Part shown: positions 57,101 to 64,000 of the stretch, in pieces | How positions within the stretch are numbered: the stretch's first letter is position 1 | Layout: the number at the start of each line of letters is the position of its first letter | Assembly: GCF_037975245.1 (NCBI RefSeq) | Contig: NC_092583.1 | Coordinates: 1,993,264 to 2,057,263 of the forward strand | DNA length: 64,000 bases | Direction: 5' to 3' | DNA from: Apostichopus japonicus | Lineage: Eukaryota; Echinodermata; Holothuroidea; Aspidochirotida; Stichopodidae | The notes under the pieces: generated by a model | What the model saw: the letters and a program-made list of their open reading frames with translations, nothing else | The model's database searches: none | What the model was told of the DNA's origin: nothing | Position numbers and translations under genes: made by a program

Positions 57101-57923
57101 TTCTTTTTTTTTCTACGACAGCTTCATGAAAGTTACTGTAAGATCTGCCTTGGAAGGCAGGTGCCTGCCGTCGACCAATCAGAGTTTTCCTCTTTGTGTC
57201 AGCTGATCGAAACCAGAGGCATTATGGGTATCAAGGCTTCAAAAGACATGAGGCAGACAAAGGTACGTAAACCTAGTTTCACTGTCGCCTTGTATTATGG
57301 GTAAATTCCACGAGTCGGCCGACGGCCATTTTAAGACTAATTTGATCTGTCAGTGCAAAATGCATAACCAAAACGTGTCTTTTCGGATGAACAGATTGAT
57401 ATGAATAATTATGAATTATTAAAATAATAATTATTATTATTATGAATACTTAATGATAATTATTATTATGAAAACTAATTATTATGAATAATTATGAAAT
57501 ATGAATAATTATGAATAAGTATGGAATATGAATAATTCTGAAATACAGAGTTTATTTTGTGATCAAAACAGATAATTACAAATAGACCGTCCTCTAACTT
57601 GTATCATGTTTTTGAAACATTATCGAATCACCTCAATTTATACAGATAGTCTAGAAACAAACCGACAACATTTCGAGACTGCTCTATTCAACCAGTTAAG
57701 GCAAAATATCCGCATTTCTGGCAAAATTTTAAGAACGCGTACGGTATTGAGAAGTTGAGTTTGCGGGACAATCTTTTGCTCAGATTTTTTTATTGATTTC
57801 TTGATTTTTCTACTTTCCCTACAGATTAATCTCAAGCTGAGCCAGAAGGAGGTGGAGTTTGCTCTCCAAGATAAAGTCATCCTCTCGTCCATCTTACAAC
57901 AAGGATTACCAAACTCTAAATGA
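44901..57923 (+). CDS. CDC6: Cell division control protein 6 (CDC6) homolog, 12 coding exons
   Basis: CDC6 is the AAA+ ATPase that binds ORC at origins and with CDT1 loads the MCM2-7 helicase. Exons: 44901-45141, 45850-45966, 47246-47356, 47895-48094, 49011-49180, 49953-50059, 50691-50827, 51929-52035, 53458-53516, 54684-54901, 57122-57262, 57825-57923. All GT-AG, phases consistent; 1707 nt, 568 residues, close to human CDC6 (560). The N-terminus has several SP/TP-[K/R] CDK-type sites (TSPRK, TPKK, KSPRK). Walker A GAPGTGKT is at residues 205-212, Walker B LLVLDEID at 281-288, the sensor 2 Arg in GDIRKALD at about 390, and the winged helix at about 440-568. The start ATG ([10 protein letters not shown]) resembles the conserved MPxTRSxxQ beginning. 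AATAAA at 58352 may end the transcript. Confidence 0.96.
45385..45510. repeat. 65-bp tandem duplication
   Basis: GAATTCTTAATCTTGATT... through ...GTGCAACTCATACATGATAT is present twice with a 65-bp period (45385 and 45450), in CDC6 intron 1. Confidence 0.9.
45850..45966 (+). CDS. CDC6: CDC6 coding exon 2
   Basis: Residues about 81-120: [19 protein letters not shown] and [14 protein letters not shown], four SP dipeptides in the disordered regulatory region. Acceptor TTTCAG, donor GTAAGG. Confidence 0.92.
46660..46960 (-). repeat. Dispersed repeat GGATCGAAACGTCAGGCC, inverted copy
   Basis: Reverse-complement relative of 37030-37390: begins GTGTAAAAGTAAGTTGGCCT GACGTTTCGATCCTAGCAGG and continues through the matching purine-rich body. 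Lies in CDC6 intron 2. Confidence 0.78.
47246..47356 (+). CDS. CDC6: CDC6 coding exon 3
   Basis: Residues about 120-157: [20 protein letters not shown] and [14 protein letters not shown], with TP/SP CDK-type sites. The donor is the weak GTTGGT; reading through it gives an alternative tail that stops near 47460. Confidence 0.9.
47557..47930 (+). repeat. 186-bp duplication copying the 5' edge of CDC6 exon 4
   Basis: CAACCTTGTCAAGCAATAAT starts at 47557 and again at 47743. The first copy carries CCTACAG then GTCAAAACTACACCCAAGCC, the acceptor and first about 40 nt of exon 4, at 47702-47745; the real site is 186 bp later at 47895. The pseudo-exon breaks off into intron sequence. Confidence 0.93.
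47895..48094 (+). CDS. CDC6: CDC6 coding exon 4 (Walker A)
   Basis: Residues 157-223: [20 protein letters not shown], then [15 protein letters not shown]. Contains the nucleotide-binding P-loop and the conserved LPDRL...R.EE lead-in. Its first about 40 bases are duplicated 186 bp upstream. Confidence 0.96.
48208..48390 (+). pseudogene. LINE reverse transcriptase C-terminal fragment
   Basis: 48208-48309 encodes [20 protein letters not shown] then LLKTHLF and a stop, the typical end of CR1/L2-clade reverse transcriptases, followed by AAAGCGCCTTGAACCGTGAC and GGCGCTATATAAGT with an (AT)-rich tail. 5'-truncated and non-functional, in CDC6 intron 4. Confidence 0.82.
49011..49180 (+). CDS. CDC6: CDC6 coding exon 5
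   Basis: Residues 224-280: [20 protein letters not shown] and an AAA+ helix segment ending SSPGPVI. VFVNCMS matches the family's strand after Walker A. Acceptor TTTGACAG, donor GTAAGT. Confidence 0.95.
49236..49535. repeat. Dispersed repeat, copy 2 of an inverted pair
   Basis: Reverse complement relative of 22133-22450, sharing GGCATTGAAGACTCGCCCCA, ATGAAACGTGATACCTTGTT and TTCTGGGATCGATGGTGGTG. Lies in CDC6 intron 5. Confidence 0.75.
49953..50059 (+). CDS. CDC6: CDC6 coding exon 6 (Walker B)
   Basis: Residues 280-316: [20 protein letters not shown], then [16 protein letters not shown]. Asp285 and Glu286 are the catalytic Walker B acids. Acceptor TTTACAG, donor GTGAGT. Confidence 0.96.
50691..50827 (+). 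CDS. CDC6: CDC6 coding exon 7 (sensor 1 region)
   Basis: Residues 316-361: [20 protein letters not shown] then [12 protein letters not shown], containing sensor 1 Asn and the arginine-rich box. Donor GTAAGA in phase 0; its 3' end is repeated four more times in the next intron. Confidence 0.96.
50828..51475 (+). repeat. CDC6: 157-158-bp tandem array copying the 3' end of CDC6 exon 7
   Basis: The junction GGACAGACTAGAG|GTAAGA of exon 7 (donor 50828) recurs at donors 50985, 51143, 51301 and, diverged, 51459: spacing 157, 158, 158, 158. Each copy holds up to about 50 nt of exon-derived sequence (CCATATACAAAGAACCAGAT...) and about 110 nt of intron. The first copies are nearly identical. Confidence 0.95.
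51929..52035 (+). CDS. CDC6: CDC6 coding exon 8 (sensor 2)
   Basis: Residues 362-397: [20 protein letters not shown] and IRKALDVCR. The GDIRKALD Arg is the sensor 2 residue that contacts ATP. Acceptor TTTCAG, donor GTATGG. Confidence 0.96.
52690..52880. repeat. ~46-bp minisatellite
   Basis: Four to five copies of TACTATACACATATATCCCA TGTATTACTATGTAAC with T-run length differences, in CDC6 intron 8. Confidence 0.88.
53072..53170 (+). mobile_element. hAT-like MITE, family 1, internally deleted
   Basis: Starts CAGGCATGAGCTTTTTCCAC and contains CGCGGAATATCCGTGATTTC joined directly to TATACCGCAATTTTGGCAAA; the middle present at 674-833 is missing. In CDC6 intron 8. Confidence 0.6.
53458..53516 (+). 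CDS. CDC6: CDC6 coding exon 9
   Basis: Short exon (59 nt), residues about 397-417: [19 protein letters not shown], continuing the RRAxE helix after sensor 2 into the linker. Acceptor TTCCAG, donor GTGAGT. Confidence 0.9.
53780..53935. repeat. GTTGTCAGTATCGT simple repeat
   Basis: About nine irregular copies of GT(TA/TG)TCAGTATCGTT, in CDC6 intron 9. Confidence 0.85.
54684..54901 (+). CDS. CDC6: CDC6 coding exon 10 (linker and winged helix)
   Basis: Residues about 417-489: a basic SP-rich linker ([13 protein letters not shown]), [11 protein letters not shown], then [20 protein letters not shown] and REVTLGK, the first helices of the winged-helix domain. The donor GTGAAA is non-consensus at +5. 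Confidence 0.93.
54928..55198. mobile_element. MITE with CAGGGATGCCAG inverted ends
   Basis: TATACAGGGATGCCAG (54928-54943) and CTGGCATCCCTGTGTATA (55181-55198) are inverted, with TGTATA directly repeated outside the CAG...CTG ends. The interior shares CTATTATCCTAACACACTGT and ATACCGCAAT with family 1, so the two families are related. It starts 26 bases after the donor of CDC6 exon 10. Confidence 0.65.
56540..56909. repeat. Segment bounded by two hairpins (TGGTCGTC / TGGTTGT)
   Basis: TGGTCGTC-CGT-GACGACCA (56540-56558) and TGGTTGT-CCACGGT-ACAACCA (56889-56909) are perfect stems at the two ends of a 370-bp segment whose interior repeats GACGACCAAA, GGTCGTCAG and GGACAACCAAA. In CDC6 intron 10. 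No coding capacity; nature unknown. Confidence 0.5.
57122..57262 (+). CDS. CDC6: CDC6 coding exon 11 (winged helix)
   Basis: Residues 490-536: [20 protein letters not shown] then [20 protein letters not shown]. Matches the family's winged-helix core (VDQSE...LxExRGIxG). Acceptor CGACAG, donor GTACGT; phase 0 both ends. Confidence 0.95.
57395..57550. repeat. AATAATTATGAAT simple repeat
   Basis: Low-complexity ATGAATAATTATTA words in CDC6 intron 11. Confidence 0.85.
57825..57923 (+). CDS. CDC6: CDC6 coding exon 12 (stop codon)
   Basis: Residues 537-568: [20 protein letters not shown] then SSILQQGLP and a TGA stop. Matches the conserved C-terminus (IExALKDKxLIxxIL..GLP). Acceptor CCTACAG. Confidence 0.95.
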   Translation: MNLKLSQKEVEFALQDKVILSSILQQGLPNSK

Positions 57924-58375
57924 CACTCAGCGAACTTTAATCCTTGACGGCGAACACTGCGTACAAAACTGATGTAATATTCATTAATTGCATTGACCTC
58001 TGGAAGTGTATTGCAACATCTCACTCAAAACCACTTCTTTTAGCATATCTTTCTTTCCTTTAACCGATGAAATTGTGAATTTAAGATACTAGGCTACCTT
58101 AACTCCCTCTATAACTTGCTAACTGTGAGAGTCAACATTTACCAATAATAGCTTGTGGAACAACAAATTTTTGATGTACCATTTAGCATTCTTGAATTTT
58201 GGGTATTTTTAGCTCTTAATCTTCATTTCCATTTACTTTAATGAATTAATGTTAATAATAAATAATGTAATAATTGTGAATCATTCAGTATATAATTGCC
58301 ACCATTGTTGAAAAAAAAGTTTATGTATTAAATTGTTTTTATTGATGTGTAAATAAATAATTGATTCAACATTTT
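57924..58375 (+). other. CDC6: CDC6 3' UTR (probable)
   Basis: Follows the CDC6 stop. AT-rich with AATAAA at 58352-58357. No other gene-like feature. Confidence 0.5.
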
Positions 58376-59549
58376 ACAATGAATTTTAACCTTGTCCTCA
58401 TTTTGGTTTTCAATTTTGCTCCAAGAATGAAACATGATCTCATTAAATCTTAAATGTGGAATTAAATATGTATATAGATTATGTGTTAGTTTCAGGTGTG
58501 TGAGGTTGGTCCCACGAATGTCCTTGTCTGTAAGCTGTTAAATATTTAGGTGGCAGTATTGTTCATTGTAAGTTGAAAACCCCTCCTATCTCGATATCTT
58601 ACCCCTAAACTCGAGATAAGGTTGTAGATCTAAAACCAAACATCAAGAAAAAAATTCATGTCCTATTTTATTGTTCATTGTCAGACATTGAATCATCAGT
58701 AATTGTCATGGCAACGAAAAAGTAATTACGACAACAATCTTTGCATTTCTAAACAGCGTATATATGATAGCGAGCAGCTATTTCCTTTCCTTTGCATAAG
58801 CAGGTTGGCAAGTTTTGTGTTCATGATATTCATAACTGTAACTGGGTTACCATGGAGATTAGGCGATAATGATCGAGCAGCATTCTATGTGATTTAACGG
58901 TGGACAGCTTAAACTGGATTGCAAAGCAAGAATAATTTGATGCATTAGCAAACAGGATACTTTAGTATGGGTTTACCAAACGTTATCACAAGTTCACAAC
59001 TACATATTGCAGCTCATTGCTAAACAGAATTCGATTTGAAGATAAGGAAAGCGACTTCAGCTAAGCCATTAAAGCAACCAATATTTCTGAGAACATTAAT
59101 AACTTGTATTTAACAAGTGCCCTATTGTAGAAAATGAACGATATGATGTAATTGAAATGGGACATATTTCTGTAGAGCAATTAATTGCTGACCATTTTTT
59201 TATACAGAATGCACGGAGGGACTATTCTTTTGCTCTGTATACGCGTTTTAATGAAAAAATTGTGACTTCCCCTTAAATCAAAGTCGCATGTCCTCTTGCT
59301 TCTCGAAGGATCTGATCCCCCCCCTCCCCCTGGACCAAGAATGAACCCCGCTTCCATTGTTCTTTTTTTTGAATTTCTTACCAGACCCCTGGAGGTAGTT
59401 TAGTGACACTATATCAGTTTTTTTTTTATGGGAAAGGATTTCCCTTAACCGTTTGAAAATCACTCCTACTATAACCCTTATTTCCCTGCACCCTTCCTAT
59501 ACCCCGCACTAGCGTATATATTTCCCATAGATCCCTCCTCCCCCCTTCC

Positions 59550-59580
59550 CTCTGGCAAAAAGGGGGGCCTTTTGCCAGAG
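59550..59580. repeat. Perfect 11-bp hairpin
   Basis: CTCTGGCAAAA and TTTTGCCAGAG are separated by a 9-base G/C-rich loop (AGGGGGGCC). No following T-run, so not a clear terminator; role unknown. Confidence 0.5.
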
Positions 59581-59929
59581 CCTTAGAAATACCAAACAAT
59601 GAATAACTCAATGTTTATATGATAAAAATTAGTTGTTCTTATTATTTGATATTTGAATGTTTAATGCATATGCAATTAATGTAAAAGAGGTTGATATTTA
59701 TATACATAGGCGTGATAAACATAAGGCTATACATATAAAACAAAACAAATCAAACACGATCCTGACAGACAATTGCTTGAACATTCATCGACAGTAGATT
59801 TCTGAATTCCAACTCCCACGTTTTTTACAAGCAAGTTCATCAATGCGTAAATATTTTTACACTCCAATGAAAAGTTAAACGGCGACTAATTAATTATATT
59901 GCTATTTCGACCGCAATTGAAATGATACT

Positions 59930-59931
59930 GG

Positions 59932-60010
<79 letters not shown>

Positions 60011-60020
60011 ATATATTTAC
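59930..60020. repeat. (TA)n microsatellite
   Basis: About 80 bp of TA with GTATGTATGT interruptions near 59998. Confidence 0.97.
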
Positions 60021-61158
60021 AGGTACTATCTCGTAAATGGATCTGTGATATGTGCATAACCTGAGAGGAATTTCCGACTCTTATTATGGTAAACAGCGCC
60101 GTACATTTCATACTCGTGTGGGTTTCCCATACATCTCTCTCTCGCGCTCTCTTTCTCTATTTGCCGTATACAACAAGCACGTATCATGCTGGTACGCAAT
60201 TTCTCACATCCACACATGCAAACACATCGCACCACAAACGTTAAAGGGTTTTCCGCTGCAACAGTTGACATGCAGAGCGAGGTGGCAGGCCTCACTACTG
60301 AAAAAAGCAGAAGAAGAAAAAAATCCTAACGTGGAGAATTGCCCTTGGACTAACTGTATAACGTGGATGTTTTATCTTGGATTAACATCAACACACACTC
60401 ATTTCCCAATAGCTAATTGATGCGTTCGAGTGTATCGTCTCGACTCAGAGCAAGCAAGCAAGCTTTGGATTTTGATAACGTATACTGGACAAAAAAAATA
60501 CGAAGAGATCAAACAAGAAGAAGAATAAACAGAGGATGGAGAGAGCTTTAATGAGTAAACCCATTTTTGTCGGTGATATATCAGAAAGCATTGAAAGAAT
60601 TTCGGTAATATCTTATCATCAGATAGTGGATTTTTTGGAAGCTTAATTAATCAGGAGAGTCTATATTTCGTCAGGAATCTATCCGTATTCTGTGTTGAGA
60701 TATTCTCTCTCTCTCTCTTATCCTTCATTCCTTCCCTCTTAGTTTTCTGTTATCTTCGGGAGCTGCTCTATAGTATTTATGACTGATTGTGCAAGTGACG
60801 CAATTTCTCAGAGGTGTTCTGCCAGTTCTGGATATTAATACACTGTTCGTATATATAAAGGTGCGCGTATATATGTGTGTACAAATGTATACATATATAA
60901 ACAAATGCTTTGTAATAATGTGACATTTGTTGATAAACGTTGTTACAGCATTCATCAGGTGAAGACAGCCTACGTAAAACCGTAATAACGAGAATGAGTA
61001 TTATTTCGGTTATTCATTCGTTGGTTTGGTAAATTTTCCAAATTTTCTCCATTCATTTTTTTTTTTTGGCCTCTCTCTTTCTAGATATTTGTTCTCTTTG
61101 TTTTGTATACTCTTTTAAACTCCGCCCAATAATGTCGTTTTACTACTCCTAGCATCAC

Positions 61159-62129
61159 ATGCGAAAAAAAGCAAAAATGTGGAAAATAGAGAGTGTCGGA
61201 TTTTTATCCTTTTTGGAAATTGTTTTGATATTGGAGCTGCTGTCGGTCCAACAAACGATAGCATTAAAGGCGTCAGGATTAAATGTAGATGACGTCGAGA
61301 ACCAACTTCAACATGTACACCTCACCGAGGACCCGGAGTATGACTCGTCGAATCGGTATAAAATGCGGGACACCCCCGCGGACAATGAGAATATCAACCG
61401 CCGGCAGGGGCCAGCAGCGTATGCTAACATTCTAAGGCGTTCGATAAGATCTACTACCGAAGAGGATTATTTACATGAGGTCATAACTACATTAGAAATA
61501 TTTGAAGAATCGGCTACATGCGAGAGGGAATTTCTCAGGGTATCTAACGTCCCTAATAACGAGTCAGTTTTGAAGAATATCGTCGATTTCTCGTCATTAA
61601 GAGGTAATTCATCTATAGCGATATATACTGCGAACCTGCTAAGCAATTCACTTGGGTTTAATCGATCTCATATCCCCCAGTCTGTTTATGAGGATCCAGA
61701 GTTGTATTTCTCTCTGGTGAGGACTAACGTGAACACTAATCCTAGCTTGTTTGGGTCCTGCGTGGCGTTCGATAAGTATCGTTTCAGCGGTGCCCTCCTC
61801 TTTGGACCATGTGCCCATTTATCTCTAGATTCGCAAGATATCACATACGAGCTAGATATGGCCGCGGAGCTAGATTACACTTCCGACGATAAGCCGGTCA
61901 CGAATTGGTTTACCAAGTTCTCGTCGAGTAATCCGCACAAGACTTCGAAATCGGATCTCTTACAGAGACGGTACAATGCTACTTATTATCAAGAGAAAAT
62001 ATTCATCCAGCACGCATTCGTGACCGAAGATGATGGCACCTGGACGGAACCGTACTTTGATTGTAACGTCACTAACGAGTGGATCATTACTTATTCAGTG
62101 CCTTTCTTTGATGCGAGCCTACAATTTCA
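61159..62129 (+). CDS. GPR158/GPR179-like receptor, first coding exon (N-terminal ectodomain)
   Basis: The frame runs 323 codons from ATG 61159 to donor CA|GTGAGT at 62129/62130 (phase 2); the rest of the gene lies beyond the window or downstream unseen. A basic start then a hydrophobic segment at about residues 13-36 looks like a signal peptide. Cys121, Cys201, Cys218 and Cys302 and sequons at Asn134, 150, 168, 273 and 303 fit a secreted ectodomain. The end, TWTEPYFDC then NEWIITYSVPFFD, matches the extracellular Cache-type domain of the class C orphan receptors GPR158/GPR179 and their invertebrate relatives (W-x-x-P-Y-hydrophobic-[D/E]-C ... W-hydrophobic-x-T-Y). No transmembrane part is in view, so another Cache-containing receptor is possible. 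Confidence 0.65.
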
Positions 62130-62269
62130 GTGAGTATGATTATTGACTTATGTAGCTGTAGCCAATCATTTTATTTATTTTAATCTTTAAAAAAAAAAAA
62201 AATCCCACATCAGTTTTCTGTTCACGATTCTGTGAGAAATGAAGCAGATGCTATCCTTGTATGGTTGCA

Positions 62270-62503
<234 letters not shown>

Positions 62504-63654
62504 CTTGTTAAACCTAATTGCTCTTATTCTGTGAGAAAGGAAGCAGATGGTATCCTTTTATGTTTCTATACAACATCAACACGCGGAAATGCCATATAGC
62601 CTATTACAAGACATTATAGCTGTGTGAAAAACAAGGGGAAGAATCTGCCGCAAAAAATAGCATTATAATCTATTTAGTTACCTCTATCAATGATTTGTAC
62701 AGTACAATTCAACACCTGCTAACCCAAAGTGCAAATTTATAATATATGCATATATACACATGAACCTATATGCCACACGAACTGTTCACACACACAATTG
62801 TTTATTGATGTGTCCTCTAATTCAGATGTGGTATACATTTCTGGACGATAAATTCACGTTTAAAGCAGCTGTTTTCATTTGCACTTTTAAAGAGATTTCT
62901 TCAGTTGATTTTGATAAATTTATCTATATTGTCAACATTGGTATGTACCTTTCACTATGGCAACAGTGTAAACACAAATGTCCATATACAATTGTAAATG
63001 TTACTATGTATGGTTCCATTAATGAAGGATTATAGACCCGAAACGAACTTTGATATTTTTTACAGCCTTGAATGTAGTTCTATTAGTTGTTGAGGAATGG
63101 TCCTTTAAAACAACAGAGGCACTTCGTTGAAAGTGGATGGACTACGTAGACTATAACAAGCACACGTTTACACTTGCCCAGCGCCTTAGAGTTGCAATGT
63201 AAACTTCAATAGAAAGATATACACGTTTATAGCTTGGAAAGGATACATTGAACATTATAATGGAAAGTTGGTGTTTGATGTTATCCGTGTATAGCCGTGT
63301 TAATTTGAAATTTAGATAACATTCTTTTTTAGAAATTAAATATCGAATCCTACTGCTTTAATGTCTGTACATGTGTTGTCATGGCAACTTGCCCACTGTG
63401 ATATCACTTGACTGCTATTTTATTCCCTTTTTGAAGTTGAATTTGAAAAAGGTAATATTGTGTCAACTCCTTCAAATTTACATCCTTGTCCATTTATCGT
63501 TTTTACTCTTGTTTCCATGGTAATCTAAACCCTTCTTCTTTATTTAAGTGTTCATTTTTAGTCCAAATGAGTTTCAACCAATATCGAGTGACATTTATAT
63601 GACTCCTAAAAATGAAATAACTGATGGTTTCCAATGATGGTTACGTTTATATCT

Positions 63655-63668
63655 ATGGTATATATATA

Positions 63669-63702
<34 letters not shown>

Positions 63703-63750
63703 ATATATATACCGGTACATTATATATATATATAATATATATATATATAA

Positions 63751-63786
<36 letters not shown>

Positions 63787-63788
63787 AT
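63655..63788. repeat. (TA)n with (TG)n tail
   Basis: Interrupted TA tract with ACCGGTACAT near 63710, ending in about ten TG dinucleotides. Confidence 0.96.
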
Positions 63789-64000
63789 TGATAGTGATAT
63801 AATTGAAAACGTAATGAGTTGGAAAATTTAGAACAGTGGAACAGTGAACAGTGGTATAAAAAAGATGGTATATATGATGTACCGAAATAACTGATGGTAT
63901 TGAACTACAACCGTACCTCATTTTTGGTTTCGTTCTTAATATTACGTAAATTCATCCACGGTGAAATCGAATACATCCTAACAAAACTGCCTGCACTTGT

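Larger units (their letters stand above)
58376..61158. other. Intergenic region and probable 5' region of the receptor gene
   Basis: No coding exon recognised. It holds the hairpin at 59550-59580, the TA tract at 59930-60020 and a short CT run near 60705. The last several hundred bases may contain the promoter and 5' UTR of the gene that starts at 61159; no defining element is visible. Confidence 0.5.

Noticed and set aside
59550-59580. Transcription terminator or miRNA hairpin
   Set aside because: An 11-bp stem is too short for a miRNA precursor and has no U-run; kept only as a hairpin.

Overview
The window is animal nuclear DNA: AT-rich, full of introns, minisatellites and small nonautonomous transposons. 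It carries two complete conserved eukaryotic genes, the first coding exon of a third, and a 13 kb satellite array. The protein similarities (spliceosomal CWC22, replication licensing factor CDC6, a class C orphan receptor of the GPR158/GPR179 type) and the repeat style suggest a marine invertebrate deuterostome such as an echinoderm. The species cannot be named from the sequence alone.

Layout. 1-1990 holds no recognisable gene, only one hAT-like MITE. 2082-15420 is a tandem satellite of about 42 units of 324 bp, with a five-unit higher-order repeat in its core and two linked length variants towards its edges. 15421-17246 is unique sequence ending in the 3' UTR of CWC22. 17247-41432 (minus strand) is CWC22, resolved here into 20 coding exons that join in frame into 1602 codons plus stop. 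They encode an acidic/charged N-terminus, MIF4G, MA3 and an unusually long arginine/serine-rich tail of about 780 residues in one exon. Its introns carry many minisatellites, a LINE remnant and several MITEs.

41433-44900 is the head-to-head region between CWC22 and CDC6. It contains two E2F-like GCGGGAA motifs, an octamer ATGCAAAT and a hAT-like MITE with a perfect 8-bp target duplication. 44901-57923 (plus strand) is CDC6: 12 coding exons, 568 residues, with CDK-type SP/TP sites, AAA+ Walker A and B, sensor 2 and a winged helix. Two of its exons have had one edge duplicated into the adjacent intron. 57924-61158 is the CDC6 3' UTR and intergenic DNA. 61159-62129 (plus) is the first coding exon of a GPR158/GPR179-like receptor ectodomain ending at a good donor. 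The rest is intron, starting with a 230-bp TA tract.

The genes do not form an operon. CWC22 is a spliceosome and exon-junction-complex loading factor and CDC6 loads MCM helicase at origins. Their only relation visible here is the shared divergent upstream region. All exon joins were made by eye from splice consensus, reading phase and family similarity; no search was run.
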